Shown here in pieces: positions 1-4,121 of a DNA stretch of 6,442 bases; within the stretch, counting starts at the first letter, position 1; every line of letters starts with the position of its first letter. A program made the translations under genes and the position numbers. The stretch comes from Acidobacteriaceae bacterium (GTDB lineage Bacteria; Acidobacteriota; Terriglobia; Terriglobales; Acidobacteriaceae). The DNA lies in NCBI GenBank assembly GCA_030044455.1, contig JASHVU010000043.1, forward strand, positions 1 through 6,442, written 5' to 3'. A model generated the notes under the pieces. The model had not been told where the DNA came from. It did no database searches and worked only from the letters and a program-made list of their open reading frames with translations.

Positions 1-200
1 TCCATAGCCAGCATGCGGCCAACAAGCTCAAGAGTCAATTGGAGAGGAAATATTCCAGTGCCAGGGTCATCGAGTTTCCCGGCGAAGACAGCTACTGGGT
101 GCGCATCCGGCCCGAAGGTGATAACCGCGAGCAGGCCGAATATATTGCCAGCCATCTCCACCCCAGCCAGGGCGAAGCCTATCTGACACGGCTGGACTAA
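1..200 (+). CDS. C-terminal end of SPOR-domain protein (RlpA-like septal lytic transglycosylase), partial
   Basis: Only the last 65 codons are present, read from base 3 to the TAA at 198-200. The visible protein runs from a helix (AANKLKSQLERKYSSARVIE) through a YWVRIRP strand and a second helix (REQAEYIASHL) to a final YLTRLD strand. This beta-alpha-beta-beta-alpha-beta ending fits a SPOR domain, the peptidoglycan-binding module that recognises denuded glycan strands at division septa. A SPOR domain ending in a strand like YLTRLD is typical of RlpA-type lytic transglycosylases, which act in the outer membrane or periplasm. The catalytic double-psi barrel would lie upstream of the window, so RlpA is an inference; DamX-like, FtsN-like and other SPOR proteins remain possible. 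No strong terminator directly follows the stop codon. Confidence 0.6.
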   Translation, partial: HSQHAANKLKSQLERKYSSARVIEFPGEDSYWVRIRPEGDNREQAEYIASHLHPSQGEAYLTRLD

Positions 201-213
201 GAACTTATCCGTA

Positions 214-219
214 TATAGT
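214..219 (+). promoter_or_regulatory. possible -10 element upstream of the structured RNA candidate
   Basis: TATAGT matches the housekeeping -10 consensus at five of six positions and sits in a short AT-rich patch just after the SPOR-protein stop codon. It would start transcription near base 225, about 20 bases before the structured region at 245-342. No good -35 hexamer lies at the right distance (bases 191-196 do not resemble TTGACA), so this is a weak call. Confidence 0.2.
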
Positions 220-244
220 GCATTCGATTGGCAACAATCTCGAT

Positions 245-342
245 GCCGGTTGTAAGGGTGGTGTCGGTGCGGCCAGAGGCCGGATGCGGGCCAGGAGGCC
301 CACATGACAACCGGCCTGGAGGCCAGCACTACCCATCAACCG
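245..342 (+). ncRNA. candidate structured RNA: long closing stem enclosing three GGCC hairpins
   Basis: A closing helix can be drawn from CGGTTG (247-252) with CAACCG (337-342), a small internal loop, then GGGTGGTG (256-263) with CACTACCC (327-334, one G-U pair). Inside it lie three hairpins: CGGCC-AGA-GGCCG (270-282), GGGCC-AGGA-GGCCC (288-301) and GGCC-TGGA-GGCC (313-324). GCCGGTTGT (245-253) can alternatively pair with ACAACCGGC (307-315), so two folds compete. No ORF explains this sequence. Two loops present GGA, the core of CsrA/RsmA binding sites, which is suggestive only. It matches no RNA family I can recognise; tmRNA, RNase P and SRP RNA landmarks are absent. The strand is assigned from the G-U pair and the GGA loops and could be reversed. 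It could also be a dispersed DNA palindrome cluster. Confidence 0.4.
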
Positions 343-528
343 ACGAGTTCTAAGCATTTTCTGGGTCAGTGTGCTCTTTGCGGGCGACTGCCAGGTTAAC
401 GTCTTCCTGTTGGTCGCGGCGACTTCAGGCCAGGGGTTTGGGCGTACAGCAATTCAGGAATTAAGGGTATGAAGCAAGCTTCACGGTTTCAGAGATGCTG
501 GGGAATATATTTCGAAAAGTAAAGAATG

Positions 529-564
529 CCCCACCCTGGCAGAGGAGGGAGAGCCAGGGTGGGG
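529..564. repeat. strong 12-bp hairpin, likely dispersed palindrome
   Basis: CCCCACCCTGGC (529-540) is perfectly complementary to GCCAGGGTGGGG (553-564), with a purine-rich 12-base loop (541-552). No T-tract follows on either strand, so it is not a classic intrinsic terminator. A stem this perfect in non-coding DNA suggests a REP-like genomic repeat. Confidence 0.6.
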
Positions 565-585
565 TGCCAAGAGCGTTTCCAGAAA

Positions 586-611
586 TTCAGTGCACTCCTG
601 AGTGCAGTGAA
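586..611. repeat. hairpin with TGCACT/AGTGCA core
   Basis: TGCACT (591-596) pairs with AGTGCA (601-606) around a CCTG loop. After one G-G mismatch the stem extends through TTCA (586-589) and TGAA (608-611). It is one of three adjacent hairpins in the direct-repeat-bounded stretch. Confidence 0.4.
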
Positions 612-638
612 AAGCGGCATTTTCTTGAGAAAAATGCC
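610..638 (-). terminator. possible intrinsic terminator for the minus-strand hypothetical gene
   Basis: GGCATTTT (616-623) pairs with AAAATGCC (631-638). Read on the minus strand, the stem is followed by GCTTTT (615 down to 610), a short U-tract in the RNA. It lies about 80 bases beyond the TAA of the minus-strand hypothetical gene, so it could end that transcript. The stem has a bulge near the loop and the U-tract is short. Confidence 0.35.
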
Positions 639-684
639 ACTCAGCGTCTGTGGCTCCGGGGTACAGCAATTCTGGAACCGCTCG

Positions 685-708
685 AGAGCGCGCCGCCAAA
701 CGCGCTCT
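685..708 (-). terminator. 8-bp hairpin just past the end of the hypothetical gene
   Basis: AGAGCGCG (685-692) is perfectly complementary to CGCGCTCT (701-708), with an 8-base loop. It begins 9 bases beyond the stop codon of the minus-strand gene at 717. No U-tract follows on the minus strand, so it may protect the 3' end or act together with the hairpin at 616-638 rather than terminate alone. Confidence 0.3.
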
Positions 709-716
709 GGCAATGG

Positions 717-1226
717 TTATTCCGATTTGCGGCCGCCGATGCCGACGTCGACGCCCACTTGATCGGATTCGGTTGCCATGTTGTGGTCTTCGTGCTGAGC
801 ATTGCTCCAGTCGAAGCCGGGTCCAAGGAGATCGGACAAAATAATGCCGGCCTCGGATTGGTGCTCAACATCGCCTGGATTGGCTGCGAGTTTTGCCAGG
901 GCGTCGAACAGCGCCCTGGTGCCGCCTGGGCCGCCCTTATCGTTGCCCTTCACCAGGCCGTCGATGATCTTGGTGAAGTTTGTCGCAAGGGCTTCGTGGA
1001 AGCCTTCGCGAAAGTGAAAGCCCGGCGCTGCAGTCTGGCATTCTGACTCGCACGAATCCGAGGCCGCTTCTTGCGACGGGTTTTCTTTTGCTTCCGGTAC
1101 AACGCTTACATCAACTGACGACTTCTCTGACTTCTTTGATCGCGCAGGCTTGTTGTTCTTTGTTGTTGACCTGCCCTTTCGCCTGCTTTCTTCGGTTGCA
1201 ATTGCATTGGCCATCTCTTCCGCCAT
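717..1226 (-). CDS. hypothetical protein with basic, low-complexity N-terminus (169 aa)
   Basis: I do not recognise a family. From the ATG at 1226 the protein has 169 residues. Residues 14-37 are rich in Lys, Arg and Ser; residues 38-68 are a Ser/Glu-rich, probably disordered linker with two cysteines (C59, C63). A folded part then starts at about 70 (FHFREGFHEALATNF), with a helical stretch containing LVKGND and TRALFDALAKLAANP, and an acidic Gly-rich tail. The LVKGND and ALFDALAKL pairing loosely recalls helical repeats of the form 'al.kGd..aa..LldrL' seen in some phage-like DNA-binding proteins, but that is only a resemblance. No signal peptide or membrane segment is seen. Starts at GTG 1250 (8 residues longer) or ATG 1214 are possible; none has a strong ribosome binding site. 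The protein-like composition and the hairpins after its stop support a real gene. Confidence 0.55.
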   Translation of the reverse strand: MAEEMANAIATEESRRKGRSTTKNNKPARSKKSEKSSVDVSVVPEAKENPSQEAASDSCESECQTAAPGFHFREGFHEALATNFTKIIDGLVKGNDKGGPGGTRALFDALAKLAANPGDVEHQSEAGIILSDLLGPGFDWSNAQHEDHNMATESDQVGVDVGIGGRKSE

Positions 1227-1302
1227 TCCCGGCCACCGCTCCGCGGCCACGCGCGGGGGGACAAGGACCTCGTACGACAGTTACGTATCGGGGTTTTGCT
1301 CT

Positions 1303-1331
1303 CCCCGGTCCCCAAAAGCGAGGGACCGGGG
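1303..1331. repeat. 10-bp GC hairpin upstream of the hypothetical gene
   Basis: CCCCGGTCCC (1303-1312) pairs perfectly with GGGACCGGGG (1322-1331) around a CAAAAGCGA loop. It lies about 75 bases upstream of the start of the minus-strand hypothetical gene, so it could fall in its leader. It may also be a dispersed palindrome: GGTCCCTCGCT-type stems resemble intergenic palindromes I associate with acidobacterial genomes. Confidence 0.5.
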
Positions 1332-1466
1332 GCACCCAACTGCCGCGAGGAGGCTATCGAGAGCTGATTTGATTGTTCTCCGATTCGTGTTTGCCTAAGT
1401 TGTCGCTCCTGAGTTTCAAGCAAATGTGATGCCGCGCGAATCCGCGGATGATGGCCGCTCGAGTTT

Positions 1467-1488
1467 GGCGAGCCGCTCGGGGCTCGCC
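1467..1488. repeat. 8-bp hairpin with overlapping CCGTT/AACGG palindrome
   Basis: GGCGAGCC (1467-1474) pairs with GGCTCGCC (1481-1488). Its right end overlaps a second small palindrome, CCGTT-ATT-AACGG (1487-1499). On the plus strand the stem is followed by GTTATTAAC, a weak AT stretch rather than a true U-tract. Confidence 0.4.
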
Positions 1489-1563
1489 GTTATTAACGGT
1501 TCTTGTTGTTGTATGACTGAATTCAGCGTAGCGGAAAGCGGGCGAATTTCACGCAAGAGAACG

Positions 1564-1579
1564 AGTGATAGCGATCACA
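1564..1579. promoter_or_regulatory. CRP/FNR-family operator-like palindrome
   Basis: AGTGA-TAGCGA-TCACA has the GTGA-N6-TCAC core and exact spacing of a CRP-type operator (consensus TGTGA-N6-TCACA), with 9 of 10 consensus half-site bases. It sits about 340 bases upstream of the minus-strand hypothetical gene and 270 bases beyond the end of the sigma-factor gene, without a clear promoter beside it. A chance palindrome is possible in such a palindrome-rich stretch. Confidence 0.35.
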
Positions 1580-1606
1580 GGTGTTTGGGTTGCTGGATTG
1601 CGAGGT

Positions 1607-1622
1607 TGGGGCTTCGGCCCCA
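1607..1622. repeat. UUCG tetraloop hairpin
   Basis: TGGGGC (1607-1612), TTCG, GCCCCA (1617-1622) forms the exceptionally stable C(UUCG)G tetraloop when transcribed on the plus strand. A hairpin of this kind usually implies that the DNA is transcribed into a structured RNA or derives from a structured repeat. Confidence 0.4.
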
Positions 1623-1696
1623 GATCGAGAGAAACGTGTTTGCCGTGCGTGTAAATTCGTGCCTTATCAAAATGATTGGCTTATTGGTTCGTGCTA

Positions 1697-1724
1697 TCCC
1701 ATGTCTGAAAATCCAGACATGGGA
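1697..1724. repeat. perfect 11-bp hairpin
   Basis: TCCCATGTCTG (1697-1707) pairs without mismatch with CAGACATGGGA (1714-1724) around the loop AAAATC. The bases that follow (CACCCTGGGGTGG) form another small imperfect stem. No T-tract follows on either strand. Confidence 0.5.
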
Positions 1725-1771
1725 CACCCTGGGGTGGTGCATGGTTGAGATGGGTCGGTTGAGGTTCGTGC

Positions 1772-1800
1772 GAGTTTGCCGCAAAATGCGCGGCAAACTC
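1772..1800 (-). terminator. 11-bp hairpin after the sigma-factor gene, possible terminator
   Basis: GAGTTTGCCGC (1772-1782) pairs perfectly with GCGGCAAACTC (1790-1800) around a 7-base loop. It lies 47 bases beyond the TGA of the minus-strand sigma gene and is the first strong structure its transcript would meet. There is no U-tract, so it may be a non-canonical terminator, a 3'-end stabiliser or a dispersed palindrome. Confidence 0.4.
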
Positions 1801-1847
1801 CGGTTTGGATGACAGTTCGTTCTTTCAAGAACTCTGGATACAAGAGA

Positions 1848-2750
1848 TCAGTTGTCGGGCAGGGTGATATCGAGCGCGCGAAGATGGGTGGGATCGCCGA
1901 TGACTTCGATCTGGGCGATTCTGCCGTCGGCGAACGTGAGTTGCAGCGCGCGGAAGAGGCGGCCGCGCGGCGCAATCACGACGCCGAATGCGCCGTTGAT
2001 GAGCGCTGCACGCGCGAGCTTGGCGCCCCGCGCCAGGGTAATTGCCTGGCGCGCCCACGCTTCTGCGCCGCGCACTTCGGGCGGCACTCCCTTGGGAAGC
2101 GCCGTGGCATCGACATGGACAACAACGTCGGGATCAAGAAGCGATACGAGGGCGTTAAAATCGCCGGCGCGCAGAGCGGCCAGGAAGGCTTCGACGACGC
2201 GCCGCTGCTGAGATTGAGTTGCGGCCGAGCTGGGAGAGCCGCCGCGCACGCGGCGCCGCGCGCGACTGGCGAGCTGGCGGGCGGCCACGGCCGAGCGGCC
2301 AAGCACGCCGCCGATCTCGTCGAAGCCGAGGTCGAACATATCGTGGAGGACAAAGGCGAGGCGTTCGGCGGGAGTGAGTCTCTCGAGGACAACCAGCAGC
2401 GCGAGACCGACGGAGTCGGCCAACAGCGCTTCATTTTCAGGATCGCTGCGGTGACGGCCGACGGCAGGAAGGTCGGGAGGGGGTGAGCCTGGCGCGGGCG
2501 AGGCATCGAGCGATTCTTCGCGGCGCGACTTGCGGGAACGCAGCATGTCGAGGCAGACATGCGCGACGACGGTGGTGAGCCACCCTTTCAGATTGTCGAT
2601 TTCATTTGCATTGGTACGCATAAGCCGCAGCCAGGATTCCTGGACGGCGTCGTCGGCCTCGGTGAGCGATCCCATCATGCGATAGGCCACCGCGCGCAAG
2701 TGTTCGCGGCTTTCTTCAAATCGCTGGGCCAGCCACTGGTGTTCGTCCAC
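1848..2750 (-). CDS. ECF41-family (SigJ-like) RNA polymerase sigma factor with C-terminal SnoaL-like domain
   Basis: This 300-residue protein is a cytoplasmic extracytoplasmic-function sigma factor that directs RNA polymerase to its own promoter class. Region sigma-2 covers about residues 10-76 (LRAVAYRMMGSLTEADDAVQ, then WLRLMR and WLTTVVAHVCLDMLRSRK). A Pro-rich linker with DLPAVG (about 78-110) leads to region sigma-4 (115-170: LTPAERLAFVLHDMFDLGF, ARQLASRARRRVR). A SnoaL/NTF2-like domain fills 183-295. This layout and the phrases DMF and ARQLASRARRRV are hallmarks of ECF41. In that family the fused C-terminal domain replaces an anti-sigma factor, and the usual NPDKL-like motif is read here as GDPTHL (285-290). 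The GTG at 2750 is chosen because an in-frame TGA lies a few codons upstream; GGAG lies 11 bases before it. An ECF41-type promoter precedes the gene, implying autoregulation, and DoxX and AhpD-like targets lie divergently next door. Confidence 0.93.
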   Translation of the reverse strand: MDEHQWLAQRFEESREHLRAVAYRMMGSLTEADDAVQESWLRLMRTNANEIDNLKGWLTTVVAHVCLDMLRSRKSRREESLDASPAPGSPPPDLPAVGRHRSDPENEALLADSVGLALLVVLERLTPAERLAFVLHDMFDLGFDEIGGVLGRSAVAARQLASRARRRVRGGSPSSAATQSQQRRVVEAFLAALRAGDFNALVSLLDPDVVVHVDATALPKGVPPEVRGAEAWARQAITLARGAKLARAALINGAFGVVIAPRGRLFRALQLTFADGRIAQIEVIGDPTHLRALDITLPDN

Positions 2751-2752
2751 GG

Positions 2753-2779
2753 CGTCACACTCTCCGTATTCGATCCGTC
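2753..2779 (+). promoter_or_regulatory. ECF41-type promoter of the doxX-like gene
   Basis: CGTCACA (2753-2759) as -35 and CGTC (2776-2779) as -10 are separated by exactly 16 bases, matching the ECF41 pattern TGTCACA-N16-CGTC at all but one base. The start would be near 2786, giving a leader of about 50 bases before the ATG at 2837. The -35 box begins only three bases upstream of the sigma gene's start codon, so this promoter occupies the sigma gene's leader. Confidence 0.75.
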
Positions 2780-2787
2780 ATGGTATT

Positions 2788-2814
2788 GACGAACGAACTC
2801 CAGTGAATGTGACA
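2788..2814 (-). promoter_or_regulatory. ECF41-type autoregulatory promoter of the sigma gene
   Basis: On the minus strand TGTCACA (2814 down to 2808) and CGTC (2791 down to 2788) are separated by exactly 16 bases, a perfect match to the ECF41 pattern. The start would be near 2781, giving a leader of about 30 bases before the GTG at 2750. It mirrors the doxX promoter base for base in position: both pairs of boxes are centred on 2783.5. Confidence 0.78.
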
Positions 2815-2836
2815 AAAGGCGGGAGGATTTTCAAAA

Positions 2837-3418
2837 ATGCAGACTGCGTTTCTCATCGTGTTTATCGCAATTGCTGCGGCGGTCGCTGTTCTGGCGGCGC
2901 GGCAGGAAGAAGAAGCTGCTCCGCAAGGACGCATGGCGTGGGCGCGCACCATTACGTACTGGGTATTCACAGCTTTTGTGGCCTTTGAAATGGCGGCAGG
3001 CGGGCTGTGGGACTTGCTGCGTATCGAGTATGTGCGCGTGATTTTGACTCATCTGGGTTATCCGCTTTATCTGCTGTACATTATCGGAATTCCGAGGATT
3101 CCTTGCGCCTTTGTTTTGCTGGCGCCGCGCTTTCCGCGCCTCAAGGAGTGGGCTTACGCGGGAGCGTTTTTCGACTATGGTGGAGCGGCGGCATCTCACC
3201 TTCTGGCTGGACACGGAGCTGCGCAGTGGGGCGCACCGCTTGTGTTCGCTGCTTTCACGATTGTTTCGTGGGCGCTGCGCCCGGCATCGAGGCGATTGCC
3301 GCAGGCTGCCCTCGCAACAAGATCAGAAGTTATGACGTGGGTCGTTCCGGCCGGCATTGTTGTTGCAATGGTGGTGTTTGCGTTTTTCACGCTGCCAAAA
3401 GGGGCTCCTCCGCAGTGA
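2837..3418 (+). CDS. DoxX-like family integral membrane protein
   Basis: This 193-residue inner-membrane protein belongs to the DoxX/DoxX-like superfamily, four-helix proteins linked to thiol and quinone redox balance. The core runs from about residue 38 to 150: YWVFTAFVAFEMAAGGLWDL (41-60), a loop RIEYVRVILTHLGYP, a helix 76-97, KEWAYAGAFFDYGGAAASHL (104-121) and a helix 134-148 ending ALRP. These phrases are characteristic of the group. There is an extra N-terminal helix (4-21) followed by a charged stretch (22-37), and an extra C-terminal helix (167-185), making six predicted segments. The start at 2837 is supported by GGGAGGA (2821-2827), nine bases upstream. It sits between two ECF41-type promoters and upstream of an AhpD-like gene, as expected for an ECF41 regulon. 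The exact substrate or partner is unknown. Confidence 0.85.
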   Translation: MQTAFLIVFIAIAAAVAVLAARQEEEAAPQGRMAWARTITYWVFTAFVAFEMAAGGLWDLLRIEYVRVILTHLGYPLYLLYIIGIPRIPCAFVLLAPRFPRLKEWAYAGAFFDYGGAAASHLLAGHGAAQWGAPLVFAAFTIVSWALRPASRRLPQAALATRSEVMTWVVPAGIVVAMVVFAFFTLPKGAPPQ

Positions 3419-3444
3419 ATTTCGCGAGACCGATCTTCAGACGG

Positions 3445-3471
3445 CGTCACATTGTATGGCTCTCATTCGTC
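3445..3471 (+). promoter_or_regulatory. second plus-strand ECF41-type promoter, for the AhpD-like gene
   Basis: CGTCACA (3445-3451), 16 bases, then CGTC (3468-3471). The context GGCGTCACA and CGTCAT is identical to the doxX promoter (2751-2759, 2776-2781), which argues against chance. The start would be near 3478, about 35 bases before the ATG at 3514. It lies wholly in the 95-base gap after the doxX-like stop codon. Confidence 0.72.
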
Positions 3472-3513
3472 ATCTCAGGGAAAGGAAACAATCCCCAAGG
3501 AGGAACACAAATT

Positions 3514-4020
3514 ATGAAAGCACGAATGAATCACCCCGCAATGCTTATTCCTGGTGCCATGGAGACATTGCAGTCGTTGAGCACGCTGGCCGAAAAGAGC
3601 GGCTTGTCAAAATCTCTCGCCGAACTCGTTCACCTGCGCGCCAGCCAGATTAACGGCTGCAGCGTATGCGTGGATATGCACGCCCGCAATTTGAAGAGAG
3701 GCGGCGAGAGTGACGAGCGCTCGTTTGCGGTGGCGGCATGGCGCGACGCGCCCTACTTTACCGATGCAGAGCGCGCGGCGCTGGCGCTGACTGAAGCCGT
3801 GACGCGCTTGAGCGACCGCGAAGACCCGGTTCCTGATGCAGTGTGGGACGAAGCGGCAAAGCACTTTGACGAAAAGAAACTTGCCGGCCTGTTGCTGGCC
3901 ATTTCGACCATCAATGTGTGGAACCGGCTAAATGTCGCGACCCGGCAGGTTGCGGGTGAATGGATGAAATCGCCCGAAGCGCGGAAGTGGGTGGAAGAGC
4001 ACGCAATGGCCGCGCGATGA
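3514..4020 (+). CDS. carboxymuconolactone decarboxylase / AhpD-like alkylhydroperoxidase family protein
   Basis: This 168-residue cytoplasmic protein is of the carboxymuconolactone decarboxylase (CMD)/AhpD superfamily, all-helical proteins that use a CxxC pair to reduce peroxides or act as thiol-disulfide partners. The full AhpD-type proton relay is visible: E37, C49-S-V-C52 and H56, with the same spacing (12, 3, 4) as E118, C130, C133 and H137 of Mycobacterium tuberculosis AhpD. The surrounding phrase LVHLRASQINGCSVCVDMHA and the later ALALTEAVTRLSD (90-102) are typical. The length fits the single-domain family. The ATG at 3514 is preceded nine bases upstream by AAGGAGGA (3497-3504), the strongest ribosome binding site in the window; the open frame extends further upstream only through doxX in another frame. 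It can be transcribed with doxX and from its own ECF41-type promoter. True decarboxylase activity is unlikely given the intact cysteines. Confidence 0.9.
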   Translation: MKARMNHPAMLIPGAMETLQSLSTLAEKSGLSKSLAELVHLRASQINGCSVCVDMHARNLKRGGESDERSFAVAAWRDAPYFTDAERAALALTEAVTRLSDREDPVPDAVWDEAAKHFDEKKLAGLLLAISTINVWNRLNVATRQVAGEWMKSPEARKWVEEHAMAAR

Positions 4021-4048
4021 AATGGTGACTCGAAAGCTGGATTCATTG

Positions 4049-4088
4049 ATCCCGGGTCTCATTTCTCGCGGCGGGTGGGACTCGGGAT
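4049..4088. terminator. hairpin between convergent genes
   Basis: ATCCCGGGTCTCA (4049-4061) pairs along its full length with TGGGACTCGGGAT (4076-4088), allowing two G-U wobbles, around a 14-base loop. It lies in the 101-base gap between the plus-strand AhpD-like gene and the minus-strand barrel gene, where a two-way transcription stop is expected. No U-tract is present on either side. On the opposite strand the wobbles become A-C mismatches, so the plus-strand RNA folds better. Confidence 0.45.
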
Positions 4089-4121
4089 GCGCTTTAGTGC
4101 GTTACCGTTTCAAGTCAGGCT

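Larger units (their letters stand above)
444..672. repeat. hairpin cluster bounded by 12-base direct repeats
   Basis: GTACAGCAATTC occurs at 444-455 and again at 661-672 in the same orientation. Between the copies lie three separate hairpins (529-564, 586-611, 616-638). Short overlapping reading frames cross the stretch on both strands but show no protein-like character. The arrangement resembles a small non-autonomous dispersed element or a composite of REP-type palindromes. Copy number cannot be judged from one window. Bases 343-443, to its left, show only a weak GCGAC/GTCGC stem and nothing else I can support. Confidence 0.35.
1251..1847. other. 597-base intergenic stretch, palindrome-rich, no convincing gene
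   Basis: Both flanking genes lie on the minus strand, yet the stretch is far longer than a normal gap. The longest reading frame (plus strand, 1426-1812) has an unnatural, Cys- and Arg-rich composition and runs through several hairpins, so I do not call it. The stretch contains five hairpins (1303-1331, 1467-1488, 1607-1622, 1697-1724, 1772-1800), a 10-base palindrome CTGAATTCAG (1517-1526) and a CRP-like site (1564-1579). The promoter of the hypothetical gene should lie here, but I could not identify clear hexamers. Confidence 0.55.

Noticed and set aside
201..716. tmRNA, RNase P RNA or SRP RNA gene
   Set aside because: Conserved landmarks such as the SRP GGAAGCAGCC-type loop, the RNase P GAGGAAAGTCC core and the tmRNA ends were not found.
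495..1046. Plus-strand open frame of 183 codons
   Set aside because: It runs through the hairpin at 529-564 and then lies antisense to the hypothetical gene at 717-1226. Its composition is a mirror of that gene and has no domain-like features.
1426..1812. Plus-strand open frame of 128 codons in the intergenic gap
   Set aside because: It has a Cys/Arg-rich, unnatural composition, crosses four hairpins, shows no ribosome binding site and resembles nothing known. It is left as non-coding.
1776..2486. Plus-strand open frame of 236 codons
   Set aside because: It is antisense to the ECF41 sigma gene, whose domain match is unambiguous; long antisense frames are expected at this GC content.
3007..3513. 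Upstream extension of the AhpD-like gene to a 337-residue protein
   Set aside because: The extra part overlaps the doxX-like gene in another frame and reads as low-quality sequence. The strong AAGGAGGA site and the family's usual N-terminus place the start at 3514.
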